Shown here: positions 1 to 7,939 of the stretch, piece after piece
How the letters are laid out: each line of letters starts with the position of its first letter
How positions within the stretch are numbered: position 1 is the first letter of the stretch
Assembly (NCBI GenBank): GCA_902496345.1
Contig: CABVAP010000022.1
Coordinates: 1 to 24,062, forward strand
From: an uncultured Eubacteriales bacterium
GTDB lineage: Bacteria; Bacillota; Clostridia; Lachnospirales; CAG-274
Direction: 5' to 3'
Length of the DNA: 24,062 nt
Notes under the pieces: model-generated
What the model saw: only the letters and a program-made list of their open reading frames with translations
Database searches by the model: none
Told to the model about the DNA's origin: nothing
Program-made: the position numbers and the translations under genes

Positions 1-2
1 TG

Positions 3-902
3 ACTGCCCAGTTTGATTTAGGGTACGGTAAACACGCTAATGAACCTTATGACTTGTGTGATTCTACACATTGTCAAGGCTATAAGGGTGTTTCTGTTGA
101 GGGCGAAAACAGTAATTTAGCTGTCGATGAAACAAAAGGTGTATACATATACTACAATGGTGAAATAGTTGAAACAAACTTCTTTGCATCAAGCGGCGGT
201 TATACTGCTGATGCTTATGATGTTTGGGGGTTTGAGTCACCTTATCTTAAATCTGTTGATGACTCTGACGAAAAGGAAGGCAAAGTTTGGACAAGAAGTT
301 TCTCTTTTTCTGAACTTACTGACATTGTTAGGGCAAATGGTGAAGATGTTGGAACAGTGAACAACGTATTTATTAGTTCAGAAGACAATAATGGCAGAGT
401 TAATGCCCTTGTTATTGAGGGAACTGCCGGAAACATTACTTTAGAAAAAGAAAAGATTAGAACGTTTTTCTCTAAATCATCTGACGGAAGTTTATATAGT
501 AGAAATTTCTCTATGAGTCCTAATTCTACTGAAAATAAAACTGTTGAAAACAATACAAAAGTTTTTATTATGGGAAATGATTCTGAAGATATAACAGAAC
601 TTGCTAATCTAAAAAGTATTGATAGCAAAGAGAACAGCTTTGATTTTTCAAAATTGGATAAAATAAATGTTATTGGTTCATCAAGTACAAAAGCCTATGA
701 TAAAATTACAAAAACATCTGTTACAGTTGGAAATTCATCTGATAATGCTTTTACCCCTGTTAGTGGTGATGTTGTTTTCTATGGAAAAGGTATGGGACAC
801 GGTGTAGGTATGAGCCAATATGGTGCTAAGGCACTTGCCGAAAAAGGTTTTAATTACGTCGATATATTAAAACATTATTATACGGGTATTGACGTTAAAT
901 AA
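3..902 (+). CDS. SpoIID/LytB domain protein, 5' partial
   Basis: The reading frame is open from base 3, so the true start lies left of the window and only about the last 299 residues are present. The first visible residues (TAQFDLGYGKH, then DLCDSTHCQ) already belong to the SpoIID core. Further family signatures are a FFASSGGYT segment, VWGFESPYL, and the C-terminal block GKGMGHGVGMSQYGAKALA followed by HYYTGI, the typical end of SpoIID/LytB proteins. Family members are lytic transglycosylases acting on denuded peptidoglycan in engulfment (SpoIID) or amidase enhancers (LytB). The N-terminal anchor cannot be seen, so sporulation role versus vegetative wall role stays open. The middle insert (about 150 residues between the two conserved blocks) is Ser/Asn-rich and poorly recognisable. 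queA follows 28 bases downstream on the same strand, so the two are probably co-transcribed. Confidence 0.88.
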   Translation, partial: TAQFDLGYGKHANEPYDLCDSTHCQGYKGVSVEGENSNLAVDETKGVYIYYNGEIVETNFFASSGGYTADAYDVWGFESPYLKSVDDSDEKEGKVWTRSFSFSELTDIVRANGEDVGTVNNVFISSEDNNGRVNALVIEGTAGNITLEKEKIRTFFSKSSDGSLYSRNFSMSPNSTENKTVENNTKVFIMGNDSEDITELANLKSIDSKENSFDFSKLDKINVIGSSSTKAYDKITKTSVTVGNSSDNAFTPVSGDVVFYGKGMGHGVGMSQYGAKALAEKGFNYVDILKHYYTGIDVK

Positions 903-930
903 CTATATATAGAAAAGAAAGGTCTTTACA

Positions 931-1971
931 ATGAACAAAAGTGATTTTTATTTTGATTTACCTGACGGATATATTGCACAGACTCCTTTGCAAGACAGAG
1001 CTGCTGCAAAACTTCTTATGCTTGATAAAAAAACCGGTCATATCGAGCATAAAATTTTTAGAGATATTACAAATTATATAAATAAAGGTGATTGCCTTGT
1101 TATAAATGATACTAAAGTTTTGCCTGCAAGGCTTATTGGCGAAAGAGAAACAGGTGCTAAAGTTGAAATTCTTTTACTTAAAAGAATAGATAAGGATACT
1201 TGGGAAACTTTAGTTAAGCCGGGTAGAAAAGCAAAAATTGGCGATACTGTTATTTTCGGAAATGGTCTTCTTAAAGCAACAATTTCTGATATTGTTGACG
1301 AGGGCAACAGAATTGTTAAATTTGAATATGACGGAATATTTGAGGAAATTCTTGACGTTCTTGGACAAATGCCTTTGCCACCTTATATAACAGAAAAACT
1401 TGAAGATAAAAATATGTATCAAACAGTTTATGCAAAACATAACGGCTCTGCCGCTGCACCGACTGCCGGTTTACATTTTACACCTGAGTTGCTTGATGAA
1501 TTACGTCAAAAGGGTGTTAATATTGCAACTGTTACTTTACACGTTGGTCTTGGTACTTTTAGACCTGTTAAAGCTGATGATATTTTAGACCACAAAATGC
1601 ACTCAGAGTTTTATTCTATCGAACAAGAGCAAGCCGATATTATAAACGAAACGAAGAAAAACGGTGGGAAAATTATATCTGTTGGAACAACAAGCACAAG
1701 AACTCTTGAGTCTGTTGCTGATGAAAACGGTTTTATTAAAGCCGGTAGCGGTTGGACTGATATATTTATTTACCCAGGTTATAAATTTAAAATAATTGAT
1801 TCACTTATAACTAATTTTCATTTGCCGGAATCAACACTTATTATGTTGGTTTCTGCTCTTGCCGGCAGGGAAAATGTTCTTAATGCATACAAAGTTGCCG
1901 TTGATGAAAAATATAGATTTTTTAGCTTTGGTGACGCTATGTTTATCGCTGATTTTGAAAAAACAGAATAG
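931..1971 (+). CDS. queA: S-adenosylmethionine:tRNA ribosyltransferase-isomerase QueA
   Basis: This enzyme transfers and isomerises the ribosyl part of S-adenosylmethionine onto 7-aminomethyl-7-deazaguanine in tRNA, giving epoxyqueuosine, the penultimate step of queuosine synthesis at wobble position 34. Its 346 residues match the family's usual length. Recognisable blocks are the N-terminal FDLPDGYIAQTPL with LLMLDK, VINDTKVLPARL, the central GQMPLPPYI, then HNGSAAAPTAGLHFT, HVGLGTFRPV, and near the end ITNFHLPESTLIMLVSALAG. The ATG follows an AGAAAGG ribosome binding site. In many Firmicutes queA is followed by tgt; here the next gene is instead a radical SAM protein that begins 12 bases after the stop. 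No queuosine precursor gene is visible in the window, so the precursor pathway lies elsewhere or is salvaged. Confidence 0.97.
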   Translation: MNKSDFYFDLPDGYIAQTPLQDRAAAKLLMLDKKTGHIEHKIFRDITNYINKGDCLVINDTKVLPARLIGERETGAKVEILLLKRIDKDTWETLVKPGRKAKIGDTVIFGNGLLKATISDIVDEGNRIVKFEYDGIFEEILDVLGQMPLPPYITEKLEDKNMYQTVYAKHNGSAAAPTAGLHFTPELLDELRQKGVNIATVTLHVGLGTFRPVKADDILDHKMHSEFYSIEQEQADIINETKKNGGKIISVGTTSTRTLESVADENGFIKAGSGWTDIFIYPGYKFKIIDSLITNFHLPESTLIMLVSALAGRENVLNAYKVAVDEKYRFFSFGDAMFIADFEKTE

Positions 1972-1983
1972 GAGTGCTTTTTG

Positions 1984-3822
1984 ATGAGAGATGATATATT
2001 GCTAAGGGTTGAAAAACCTGCAAGATATATTGGTAATGAAGTTAATATGGTTAAAAAAAATCCTGCTGATGTTGATATAAGGTTTGCTTTTTGTTTCCCT
2101 GATGTCTATGAGGTTGGTATGAGTCACGTTGGTTTACAGATTTTATACTATTTCTTTAACAGACGTGATGATATGTATTGCGAAAGAGCTTTTGCCCCTT
2201 GGCACGATATGGAAGATATTATGAGAGAGGAAAATATACCTCTTTTTTCTCTTGAAACAGAAACTCCATTAAATAAATTTGATTTTGTTGGTTTTACTTT
2301 ACAATATGAAATGAGTTACACTAACGTTATAAATATGATTGACTTGGCTGGTATACCTATATGGTCCAAAGACAGAGGCGAAAACGACCCTATTATTATC
2401 GCCGGTGGTCCTTGTGCATATAACCCTGAACCACTTGCTGATATTGTTGATATATTCTATATAGGTGAGGGTGAAGTTAGTTATGATGAACTTATGGATT
2501 TATACAAAGAACATAAAAAAAATGGTGGGACCAGAAAAGAATTTCTTGCCAAAGCATTAAAAGTTGCCGGAATTTATGTTCCTTGCTTCTATGATGTTAC
2601 TTACAAAGAAAATGGCGAAATTGAATCATTTACACCAAATCATAAAGACGCACCTCAAAAAGTTAGAAAAGTTATTGTTGATGACTTAGATTCTGTATTC
2701 TATCCGGAAAAACAGCTTGTTCCTCTTATCGAAACGGTTCACGATAGGGTTACTATGGAAGTTTTTAGAGGTTGTATCCGTGGTTGTAGATTTTGTCAAG
2801 CTGGATATGTCTATAGACCGGTTAGAGAGAGAAGTCCGGAAAATTTATTAAACAGGGCAGATAATCTTGTTAAATATTCCGGTCACGAAGAAATTTCTTT
2901 GACTAGCCTTAGTACCGGCGATTACCGTGGATTTAAACAACTTGCTGAAGGTCTTATTGATAAATTTTCAAAAGAAAATATCAATATATCTTTGCCATCT
3001 TTGAGAATAGACGCTTTCTCTCTTGATCTTATGAAGAAAGTTCAAGAAGTTAGAAAATCCAGTCTTACTTTTGCACCTGAAGCCGGAACTCAAAGGCTTC
3101 GTGATGTTATAAACAAAGGTATAACTGAAGAGGAAATTTTACGAGGCTGTTCGCTTGCTTTTGAGGGTGGTTGGGACAGAGTTAAATTATATTTTATGGT
3201 TGGACTTCCAACAGAAACAGAAGAAGATTTGAAAGGAATTGCAAAATTGTCTTCTGCTATTGTTGATAAATATTATGAAATTCCTAAAGAAAAAAGAAAC
3301 AGAGCTGTTTCTGTTGTCGTTAGTTCGTCTTGTTTTGTTCCTAAGCCTTTTACTCCTTTCCAATGGTCACCACAGGCAACTTTTAAAGAATTTATGGCAA
3401 AACAAAAACTTGTTAAAACAAGTATGGAAAGAAAACAAGTTAAGTTTAATTATCACGAAGTACAATTAAGCTCTATGGAAGGTGTCCTTGCCAGAGGTGA
3501 CAGAAAAGTCGCTAAAGCTATCGTTAGAGCTTGGGAAAAAGGTGCTAAATTTGATGGTTGGAACGATTTCTTTAAATATGATTTATGGGTTGAGGCTTTT
3601 GAAGAAACCGGTCTTGATATGGCTTTCTATGCAAATAGACAACGTGAATATGATGAAATTTTACCTTGGGATTTTATCTCTATTGGTGTTTCTAAAAAAT
3701 TCTTTATTAATGAAATGGAAAAAGCTCTTAAAGAACAAATTACTTTGAATTGTAGGACTGAATGTGCTATGTGCGGTGCTAAAAGTTTTGGTGGAGGTGT
3801 CTGTTATGAAGTACAGAATTAA
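1984..3822 (+). CDS. TIGR03960-type B12-binding-like radical SAM protein
   Basis: This is a 612-residue radical SAM protein of the family paired with DUF2344 proteins in Clostridia and other anaerobes. An N-terminal B12-binding-like region (DIRFAFCFPDVYEVGMSHVGLQILY, split here as DIRFAFCFPDVYEVG then MSHVGLQILY) is followed by IIAGGPCAYNPEPLADIVD. The iron-sulfur motif lies in FRGCIRGCRFCQAGY, with C264, C268 and C271 forming CxxxCxxC. A second cysteine group near the C terminus (NCRTECAMCGA, then GGGVC) looks like another metal or cluster site. Substrate and reaction are unknown; roles in tRNA or rRNA modification are only guesses. GGAG at 1971-1974 serves either TTG at 1981 or ATG at 1984; I prefer the ATG at 9 bases spacing. 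The 3' end overlaps the next gene by 17 bases, implying coupled translation with the DUF2344 partner. Confidence 0.9.
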   Translation: MRDDILLRVEKPARYIGNEVNMVKKNPADVDIRFAFCFPDVYEVGMSHVGLQILYYFFNRRDDMYCERAFAPWHDMEDIMREENIPLFSLETETPLNKFDFVGFTLQYEMSYTNVINMIDLAGIPIWSKDRGENDPIIIAGGPCAYNPEPLADIVDIFYIGEGEVSYDELMDLYKEHKKNGGTRKEFLAKALKVAGIYVPCFYDVTYKENGEIESFTPNHKDAPQKVRKVIVDDLDSVFYPEKQLVPLIETVHDRVTMEVFRGCIRGCRFCQAGYVYRPVRERSPENLLNRADNLVKYSGHEEISLTSLSTGDYRGFKQLAEGLIDKFSKENINISLPSLRIDAFSLDLMKKVQEVRKSSLTFAPEAGTQRLRDVINKGITEEEILRGCSLAFEGGWDRVKLYFMVGLPTETEEDLKGIAKLSSAIVDKYYEIPKEKRNRAVSVVVSSSCFVPKPFTPFQWSPQATFKEFMAKQKLVKTSMERKQVKFNYHEVQLSSMEGVLARGDRKVAKAIVRAWEKGAKFDGWNDFFKYDLWVEAFEETGLDMAFYANRQREYDEILPWDFISIGVSKKFFINEMEKALKEQITLNCRTECAMCGAKSFGGGVCYEVQN

Positions 3823-4480
3823 ATTTACTAAGGTTGGCAAAGTTCGTTTTGTCGGACACCTTGATTTGCTTAAACTTTTTCAAAGAGCAATTAAACGTGC
3901 TGGAATACCTATTGCTTATTCTAATGGGTTTAATCCTCATCAACTTATTGGTTTCGCTATTCCTTTGCCACTTGGTATGGCTAGTGTCGGCGAGTATGTT
4001 GATATTGAACTTAAAGAAGAGGTTTCGGAAGATATTATAAAAGAAAAACTTAATTCTGCTATGCCTGACGGTATTGATATTCTTGATGTACGAAAGTTTA
4101 CAAAAGATGATAAAAGCTGTGCTGCTGTTGTTGAAGCTGCTCTATATGAAATTTATCTTAATGATAAAATTGATGACTTCTCTAATGTGATTTTAAATAT
4201 GCTTGGTCAAGAAACTCTTGAAATCGAAAGAACTAGCAAGCACAAAACAAAAGTTGTTGATATAAAACCTGATATTTTCTCTATTGAAGAAATCGAGGGA
4301 AAAAATGGAAATACTGCTTTTAAAACTGTTATATCAACAGGTAGTCAAAAAAATCTTAAAGCTGAACTTTTAGTTAAATATATATATGGCTATATTCAAA
4401 GGGATTATGAACCTTTAAAGGTTGAATATAAAAGATTGGAACTATATAGAAGTGATAACGGAAAATTTGTAGCGTTATAG
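3806..4480 (+). CDS. TIGR03936 / DUF2344 family protein
   Basis: This is a 224-residue protein of the DUF2344 family, which in some genomes is fused to the upstream radical SAM protein. The N terminus MKYRIKFTKVGKVRFVGHLD and the following AIKRAGIPIAYSNGFNPHQ and GFAIPLPLGMASVGEYVDIEL are the family hallmarks. I chose the ATG at 3806 because GGAGGTG at 3793-3799 sits about 8 bases upstream and because family members begin with this sequence; an in-frame TTG 42 bases earlier lacks a site and lies deep in the upstream gene. It overlaps the radical SAM gene by 17 bases. Function is not established. The fixed pairing suggests it presents or binds the substrate of the radical SAM enzyme, which is inference. 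Followed by a 71-base gap before the RNase gene, without a visible terminator. Confidence 0.9.
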   Translation: MKYRIKFTKVGKVRFVGHLDLLKLFQRAIKRAGIPIAYSNGFNPHQLIGFAIPLPLGMASVGEYVDIELKEEVSEDIIKEKLNSAMPDGIDILDVRKFTKDDKSCAAVVEAALYEIYLNDKIDDFSNVILNMLGQETLEIERTSKHKTKVVDIKPDIFSIEEIEGKNGNTAFKTVISTGSQKNLKAELLVKYIYGYIQRDYEPLKVEYKRLELYRSDNGKFVAL

Positions 4481-4551
4481 ATTCGTTTTATGTTTTGTAA
4501 AAAAGTTTAAGATATTTATTTTTAGCAAATGACAGAAATGGGGGTGTTTAC

Positions 4552-5997
4552 TTGAAAAAAATACTTATTGATTGTTTATCCGGATTTTTTAGAACTGCTG
4601 TTGTTGAAAATGGTGAACTTGTTGAACTCATTATAGAAGAAAAAAACAAGGGGTTTTCTGTTGGTAGTATTTATACAGGTGTTGTTAAAAAAATTCTCCC
4701 TAGTCAATTTGCTTTTATTGATATTGGAAATTCCAGAAATACCTTTTTACACCTAACTGACAATAAAGAAAAATGTATTTACAAATATAACGAAATAACA
4801 AAGAAAAATGAACTTCAAATAAAATGTGGTCAGGAAATCGTTGTTCAAATAATCAAAGAAGGAACAGATGAAAAATGTCCTACGGTAAGTAGTATGCTTA
4901 CTTTTTCCGGTAAATATATAGTATTACTTTTTAATGATAAAGGTATAAATATTTCTAAAAAAATAGAAAATGAAGCCGAAAGAAAAAAACTTTCTGAAAT
5001 TGGTGAAAAAATAATTTCTGATGTTCCATACGAGTTGGGTGTTATAATGCGTACTAATTGTGTTGGAATTGACGAAAATATTATTATTGATGAGGCAAAA
5101 ACTCTTATTCAAACATATGATGATGTCATAGAAAGAGGGAAGTTTTTAAAAGCTCCGGCAGAAATTTATAAATCTGATAGTGAAACAAGTAAAAGTATAC
5201 GCGACTTAATTAAAAATGAAACAGACGAGGTTATTATTAACGAAATATCTGAATATAATAAATTTGTCAATGAATATGATGGAATAGGTAAGGTTACATA
5301 TTATAACGAACCTGTTCCTATGTTTGAAAATTATTTCGTTGAAAAACAAGTTGAAAAAGCATTACATAATAAAATCTGGTTAAAATGCGGTGGATTTCTG
5401 ATTTTTGATTATGCTGAAGCGTGTGTCGTTATTGATGTCAATACAGGAAAAAATTCTAAAAAAAATCATAATGAAACAGTTTTAAAAACTAATATGGAGG
5501 CTGCTGTTGAAATAGCTAAACAGATAAGACTTAAAAATCTTTCTGGTATGATTATCATTGACTTTATAGATATGAAATTAGCATCTGACAGAAAAAAAGT
5601 TAAAGAAGCTCTTGAAAATGAAGTAAAAAAAGATAGAGTCGGCGTTACCGTAGTTGGTATGACTGAACTTGGACTTATGCAGATTACCAGAAAAAAGGTA
5701 AGACAACCTATTTTTAAAATGCTGACTTGTCAATGCCCAGCTTGTGCCGGAAATGGTTTTGTTTACAATGAGCTTTATATTGCTGACAAAATCAAAAATG
5801 AAATATGTTCCATATTTTCATCAACTATTTATAATACTGTTGTTTTATCCTCAAATCAAAAAGTTATAAATGCTTTTAAAGGAAAAAATGATGATTATAA
5901 ATCTATTGAAGAAAAGTATTCTGGAAAAATTGAATTCAAAACTATTACTACTGCTAAACTTGATTACTATGAAATAGAAAAAATTAAGAAAGGTTGA
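4552..5997 (+). CDS. rng: Ribonuclease E/G family protein (RNase G type)
   Basis: This is a 481-residue endoribonuclease of the RNase E/G family, lacking the long C-terminal scaffold of enterobacterial RNase E. An S1 RNA-binding domain is visible early (SVGSIYTGVVKKILPSQFAF, then IDIG and FLHL, about residues 37-70). The catalytic magnesium-binding aspartates correspond to D295 in VVIDVNTG and D337 in IIIDFIDM, 42 residues apart as in the family. A zinc-link motif C395-P-A-C398 follows, with an additional C393 just before it. The start is TTG with GGGGGTG at 4540-4546 and 5 bases of spacing; no ATG in frame gives a complete N terminus. In clostridia this gene commonly sits between the radical-SAM/DUF2344 pair and rplU-rpmA-obg; here the ribosomal genes are missing and a secreted hydrolase gene follows 5 bases later. 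Confidence 0.94.
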   Translation: MKKILIDCLSGFFRTAVVENGELVELIIEEKNKGFSVGSIYTGVVKKILPSQFAFIDIGNSRNTFLHLTDNKEKCIYKYNEITKKNELQIKCGQEIVVQIIKEGTDEKCPTVSSMLTFSGKYIVLLFNDKGINISKKIENEAERKKLSEIGEKIISDVPYELGVIMRTNCVGIDENIIIDEAKTLIQTYDDVIERGKFLKAPAEIYKSDSETSKSIRDLIKNETDEVIINEISEYNKFVNEYDGIGKVTYYNEPVPMFENYFVEKQVEKALHNKIWLKCGGFLIFDYAEACVVIDVNTGKNSKKNHNETVLKTNMEAAVEIAKQIRLKNLSGMIIIDFIDMKLASDRKKVKEALENEVKKDRVGVTVVGMTELGLMQITRKKVRQPIFKMLTCQCPACAGNGFVYNELYIADKIKNEICSIFSSTIYNTVVLSSNQKVINAFKGKNDDYKSIEEKYSGKIEFKTITTAKLDYYEIEKIKKG

Positions 5998-6002
5998 GTT
6001 AA

Positions 6003-7751
6003 TTGAAAAATACTTTATTTAATTTTAAAATGCTCATAAGTGCTATATGTATTTTTGCCGTTTTGGGCGTTTCTTTTGCCTCTAATAATACTTCTGTCGA
6101 AACAGTTTCAGCAAGTGAAACTGATGTTATTAATGACATTAGTATTACAGATTCTACAAACACAACTACAGTTGTTACTTCAAACGAAAAATTTAGAGGT
6201 CTTTGGGTTTCAACTATCTATAATCTTGATTATCCTAGCCAAAATACATCTAGCTCTGAATTTTTAAAAAAAGAAGCTGATACAATACTTAATGAGTGTC
6301 AAGATATGGGTATAAATGCCGTTATTCTTCAAGTTAGACCTATGTCAGATGCTTTTTATAAATCTGATATATTCCCTTGGAGTAGATATATTTCCGGTAC
6401 AGAGGGTGTTGCTCCGGACAATGGGTTTGACCCACTCGAATACTGGGTTTCAGAGGCTCACAAAAGAAATATAGAGCTTCACGCTTGGTTGAATCCTTTT
6501 AGAGTTTCCGGTAGTGTTACTTCCGGACAAGATGTTTATGCTAAAATGGCAGACAATAATCCGGCAAAACTTAATAAATCTTATGTTGTAAAATATACTG
6601 CTAACGGAAAAGACAGTTATTACTATAACCCTGCACTTCCTGAAGTAAGACAACTTATAATTGACGGTGCTGTTGAGATAGTTAAAAATTATGATGTTGA
6701 CGCTATACATATTGATGATTATTTTTATCCGGCAAAAGATTTTAACGATGACGCTGCTTTTAAACAGTACGGAAGTGGCTTTTCATCAAAAGATGACTGG
6801 AGAAGAAACAACGTTAGTTATTTTATAAGAGAAATGTATAGACAAATTCACGAGGCTAACGACTCTGTTGAATTTGGCGTAAGTCCTGCCGGTATTTGGG
6901 CAAATAAATCATCTAATGCACTTGGAAGCGATACAAGTGGAAGTGAAGCATACTATGCCTCATACGCTGATACCAGAAAATGGGCATCAGAGGGTTGGAT
7001 TGATTATATTGCTCCTCAAATATATTGGTATATTGGTCAAAAAGGTTCTGATTATCAAATTCTTGTGAACTGGTGGAGTGATGTTGTTAAAGACAGCAGA
7101 ACAAAACTTTACATAGGTATGGCTGATTACAAATGTGTTGGAGCTAATTCAACAAGTCCTTTTTACAACGGAAATGATATAAAAAAAGAATTGGAACTTA
7201 ATGAGTCTAATAGTGTTGTTAAAGGGGAAATCCATTTCACATACAACAGTTTAAAGAAACTTCCTGTGCTTAAAGATATAATCAAAGCTCAGTATTCAAA
7301 AGTTTCTGGGTCTTCAAACACCAGTACGGAAACAACTACAAGTACGAATACAAACACAAATGCAAATGCAAACGCAAACGCAAACAAAAATCAAAGTGAT
7401 GAAATAACCGTTATTGTTGACGGTCAAAAAATTTCATTTGACCAACAGCCTATAATTGAAAATTCTAGAACTCTTGTTCCTATGCGTGCGATTTTTGAGG
7501 CACTTGGGGCAGATGTTGAATGGTTTGACAAAACAGAAAATATTCGTGCTGTCAATGATAAAAAAGAAATTATTATGAAAATTGGAAGCCCTAACATATA
7601 TGTAAATGGTACTGACACAATTGTACTTGATGTTGCTCCTAAAATTATCAATTCCAGAACTCTTGTTCCTTTACGTGCTGTTTCTGAGGTTTTTGACGCA
7701 AATGTTCAATGGGACAACGATACAAGGACAGTTACTATAACGACTTTTTAA
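6003..7751 (+). CDS. Secreted GHL10-type glycoside hydrolase with copper amine oxidase N-like domain
   Basis: This is a 582-residue exported protein. An N-terminal signal peptide (hydrophobic MLISAICIFAVLGVSFA, likely cleaved near residue 27) has no lipobox. Residues about 60-430 are a GHL10/DUF187 TIM-barrel domain: FRGLWVSTIYNLDYPS, AVILQVRPMSDAFY, LHAWLNPFRV, IHIDDYFYP and FGVSPAGIW are its hallmarks. A Thr/Asn linker with an (Asn-Ala)n run (bases 7347-7385) leads to a C-terminal copper amine oxidase N-like domain (about 465-582) with two SRTLVPxRA blocks, a module seen in secreted clostridial proteins and probably wall- or glycan-associated. Substrate is unknown; family members act on glycans, possibly peptidoglycan. 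The start is TTG behind AAGAAAGG; a later ATG at 6030 would drop the basic N-region. Five bases after rng, before a terminator. Confidence 0.88.
   Translation: MKNTLFNFKMLISAICIFAVLGVSFASNNTSVETVSASETDVINDISITDSTNTTTVVTSNEKFRGLWVSTIYNLDYPSQNTSSSEFLKKEADTILNECQDMGINAVILQVRPMSDAFYKSDIFPWSRYISGTEGVAPDNGFDPLEYWVSEAHKRNIELHAWLNPFRVSGSVTSGQDVYAKMADNNPAKLNKSYVVKYTANGKDSYYYNPALPEVRQLIIDGAVEIVKNYDVDAIHIDDYFYPAKDFNDDAAFKQYGSGFSSKDDWRRNNVSYFIREMYRQIHEANDSVEFGVSPAGIWANKSSNALGSDTSGSEAYYASYADTRKWASEGWIDYIAPQIYWYIGQKGSDYQILVNWWSDVVKDSRTKLYIGMADYKCVGANSTSPFYNGNDIKKELELNESNSVVKGEIHFTYNSLKKLPVLKDIIKAQYSKVSGSSNTSTETTTSTNTNTNANANANANKNQSDEITVIVDGQKISFDQQPIIENSRTLVPMRAIFEALGADVEWFDKTENIRAVNDKKEIIMKIGSPNIYVNGTDTIVLDVAPKIINSRTLVPLRAVSEVFDANVQWDNDTRTVTITTF
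7347..7385 (+). repeat. Imperfect hexanucleotide tandem repeat encoding an Asn-Thr/Asn-Ala linker
   Basis: Hexamers of the type AAYRCA repeat about six times in frame, with the last units AATGCA, AATGCA, AACGCA, AACGCA. They encode the flexible linker between the hydrolase barrel and the C-terminal domain. Because the unit is six bases, slippage would change linker length without shifting the frame. Confidence 0.75.
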
Positions 7752-7759
7752 ATCTTTTG

Positions 7760-7790
7760 AACCTTGAGGCAAAGCCTCAGGGTTCTCTTA
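7760..7790 (+). terminator. Intrinsic terminator of the queA-rng-hydrolase operon
   Basis: An 11-bp stem, AACCTTGAGGC at 7760-7770 with GCCTCAGGGTT at 7774-7784 (one G-U pair), closes a 3-base AAA loop and is followed by CTCTTAT. It lies 9 bases after the hydrolase stop codon. The short, mixed U-tract makes it weaker than the other terminators here. Confidence 0.75.
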
Positions 7791-7796
7791 TACAAT

Positions 7797-7822
7797 AAAA
7801 AAGTGCTGCCCAAAGGCAGCAC
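7797..7822 (-). terminator. Intrinsic terminator for the minus-strand hydrolase transcript
   Basis: A perfect 8-bp GC-rich stem, GTGCTGCC at 7803-7810 and GGCAGCAC at 7815-7822, encloses a 4-base loop. Read on the minus strand it is followed by six U residues (the A-run at 7797-7802), so it ends leftward transcription. It lies about 118 bases past the hydrolase stop, so the transcript carries the structured stretch at 7823-7930 in its 3' region or as a separate RNA. Confidence 0.85.
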
Positions 7823-7930
7823 AAGTAATATAAATAAGATTGTAAGTTTCAGAGTGAGAGTAGCACAAACCGGTACTAAGCGTTATGGGGCTATCTCAAG
7901 CCACCGGATAAGCCGGTAGTTATGACTTTT
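7823..7930 (-). ncRNA. Unassigned GC-rich structured stretch, candidate small RNA or structured 3' UTR
   Basis: This 108-base stretch lies between the hydrolase stop and a strong minus-strand terminator. It is visibly richer in G and C than the AT-rich flanks and has no convincing reading frame on either strand. Small hairpins are present: ACCGG/CCGGT around a 5-base loop near 7903-7917, and GGCT/AGCC around a 6-base loop near 7879-7892; the 6-base palindrome ACCGGT at 7869-7874 offers an alternative pairing. I could not match it to a riboswitch consensus, SRP RNA, 6S RNA or tmRNA that I know. Possible explanations are a small RNA, a structured 3' UTR, or a degenerate transposon end such as an IS200/IS605-type guide RNA remnant; the last is speculation. 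The strand is inferred from the terminator. Confidence 0.4.
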
Positions 7931-7939
7931 GATAACTTT

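Noticed and set aside
7823..7930. A known riboswitch (cyclic-di-GMP, TPP, SAM, cobalamin, FMN, ydaO types), tRNA, SRP RNA or tmRNA at this site.
   Set aside because: None of the conserved cores I know could be aligned, and no gene lies suitably downstream on either strand.
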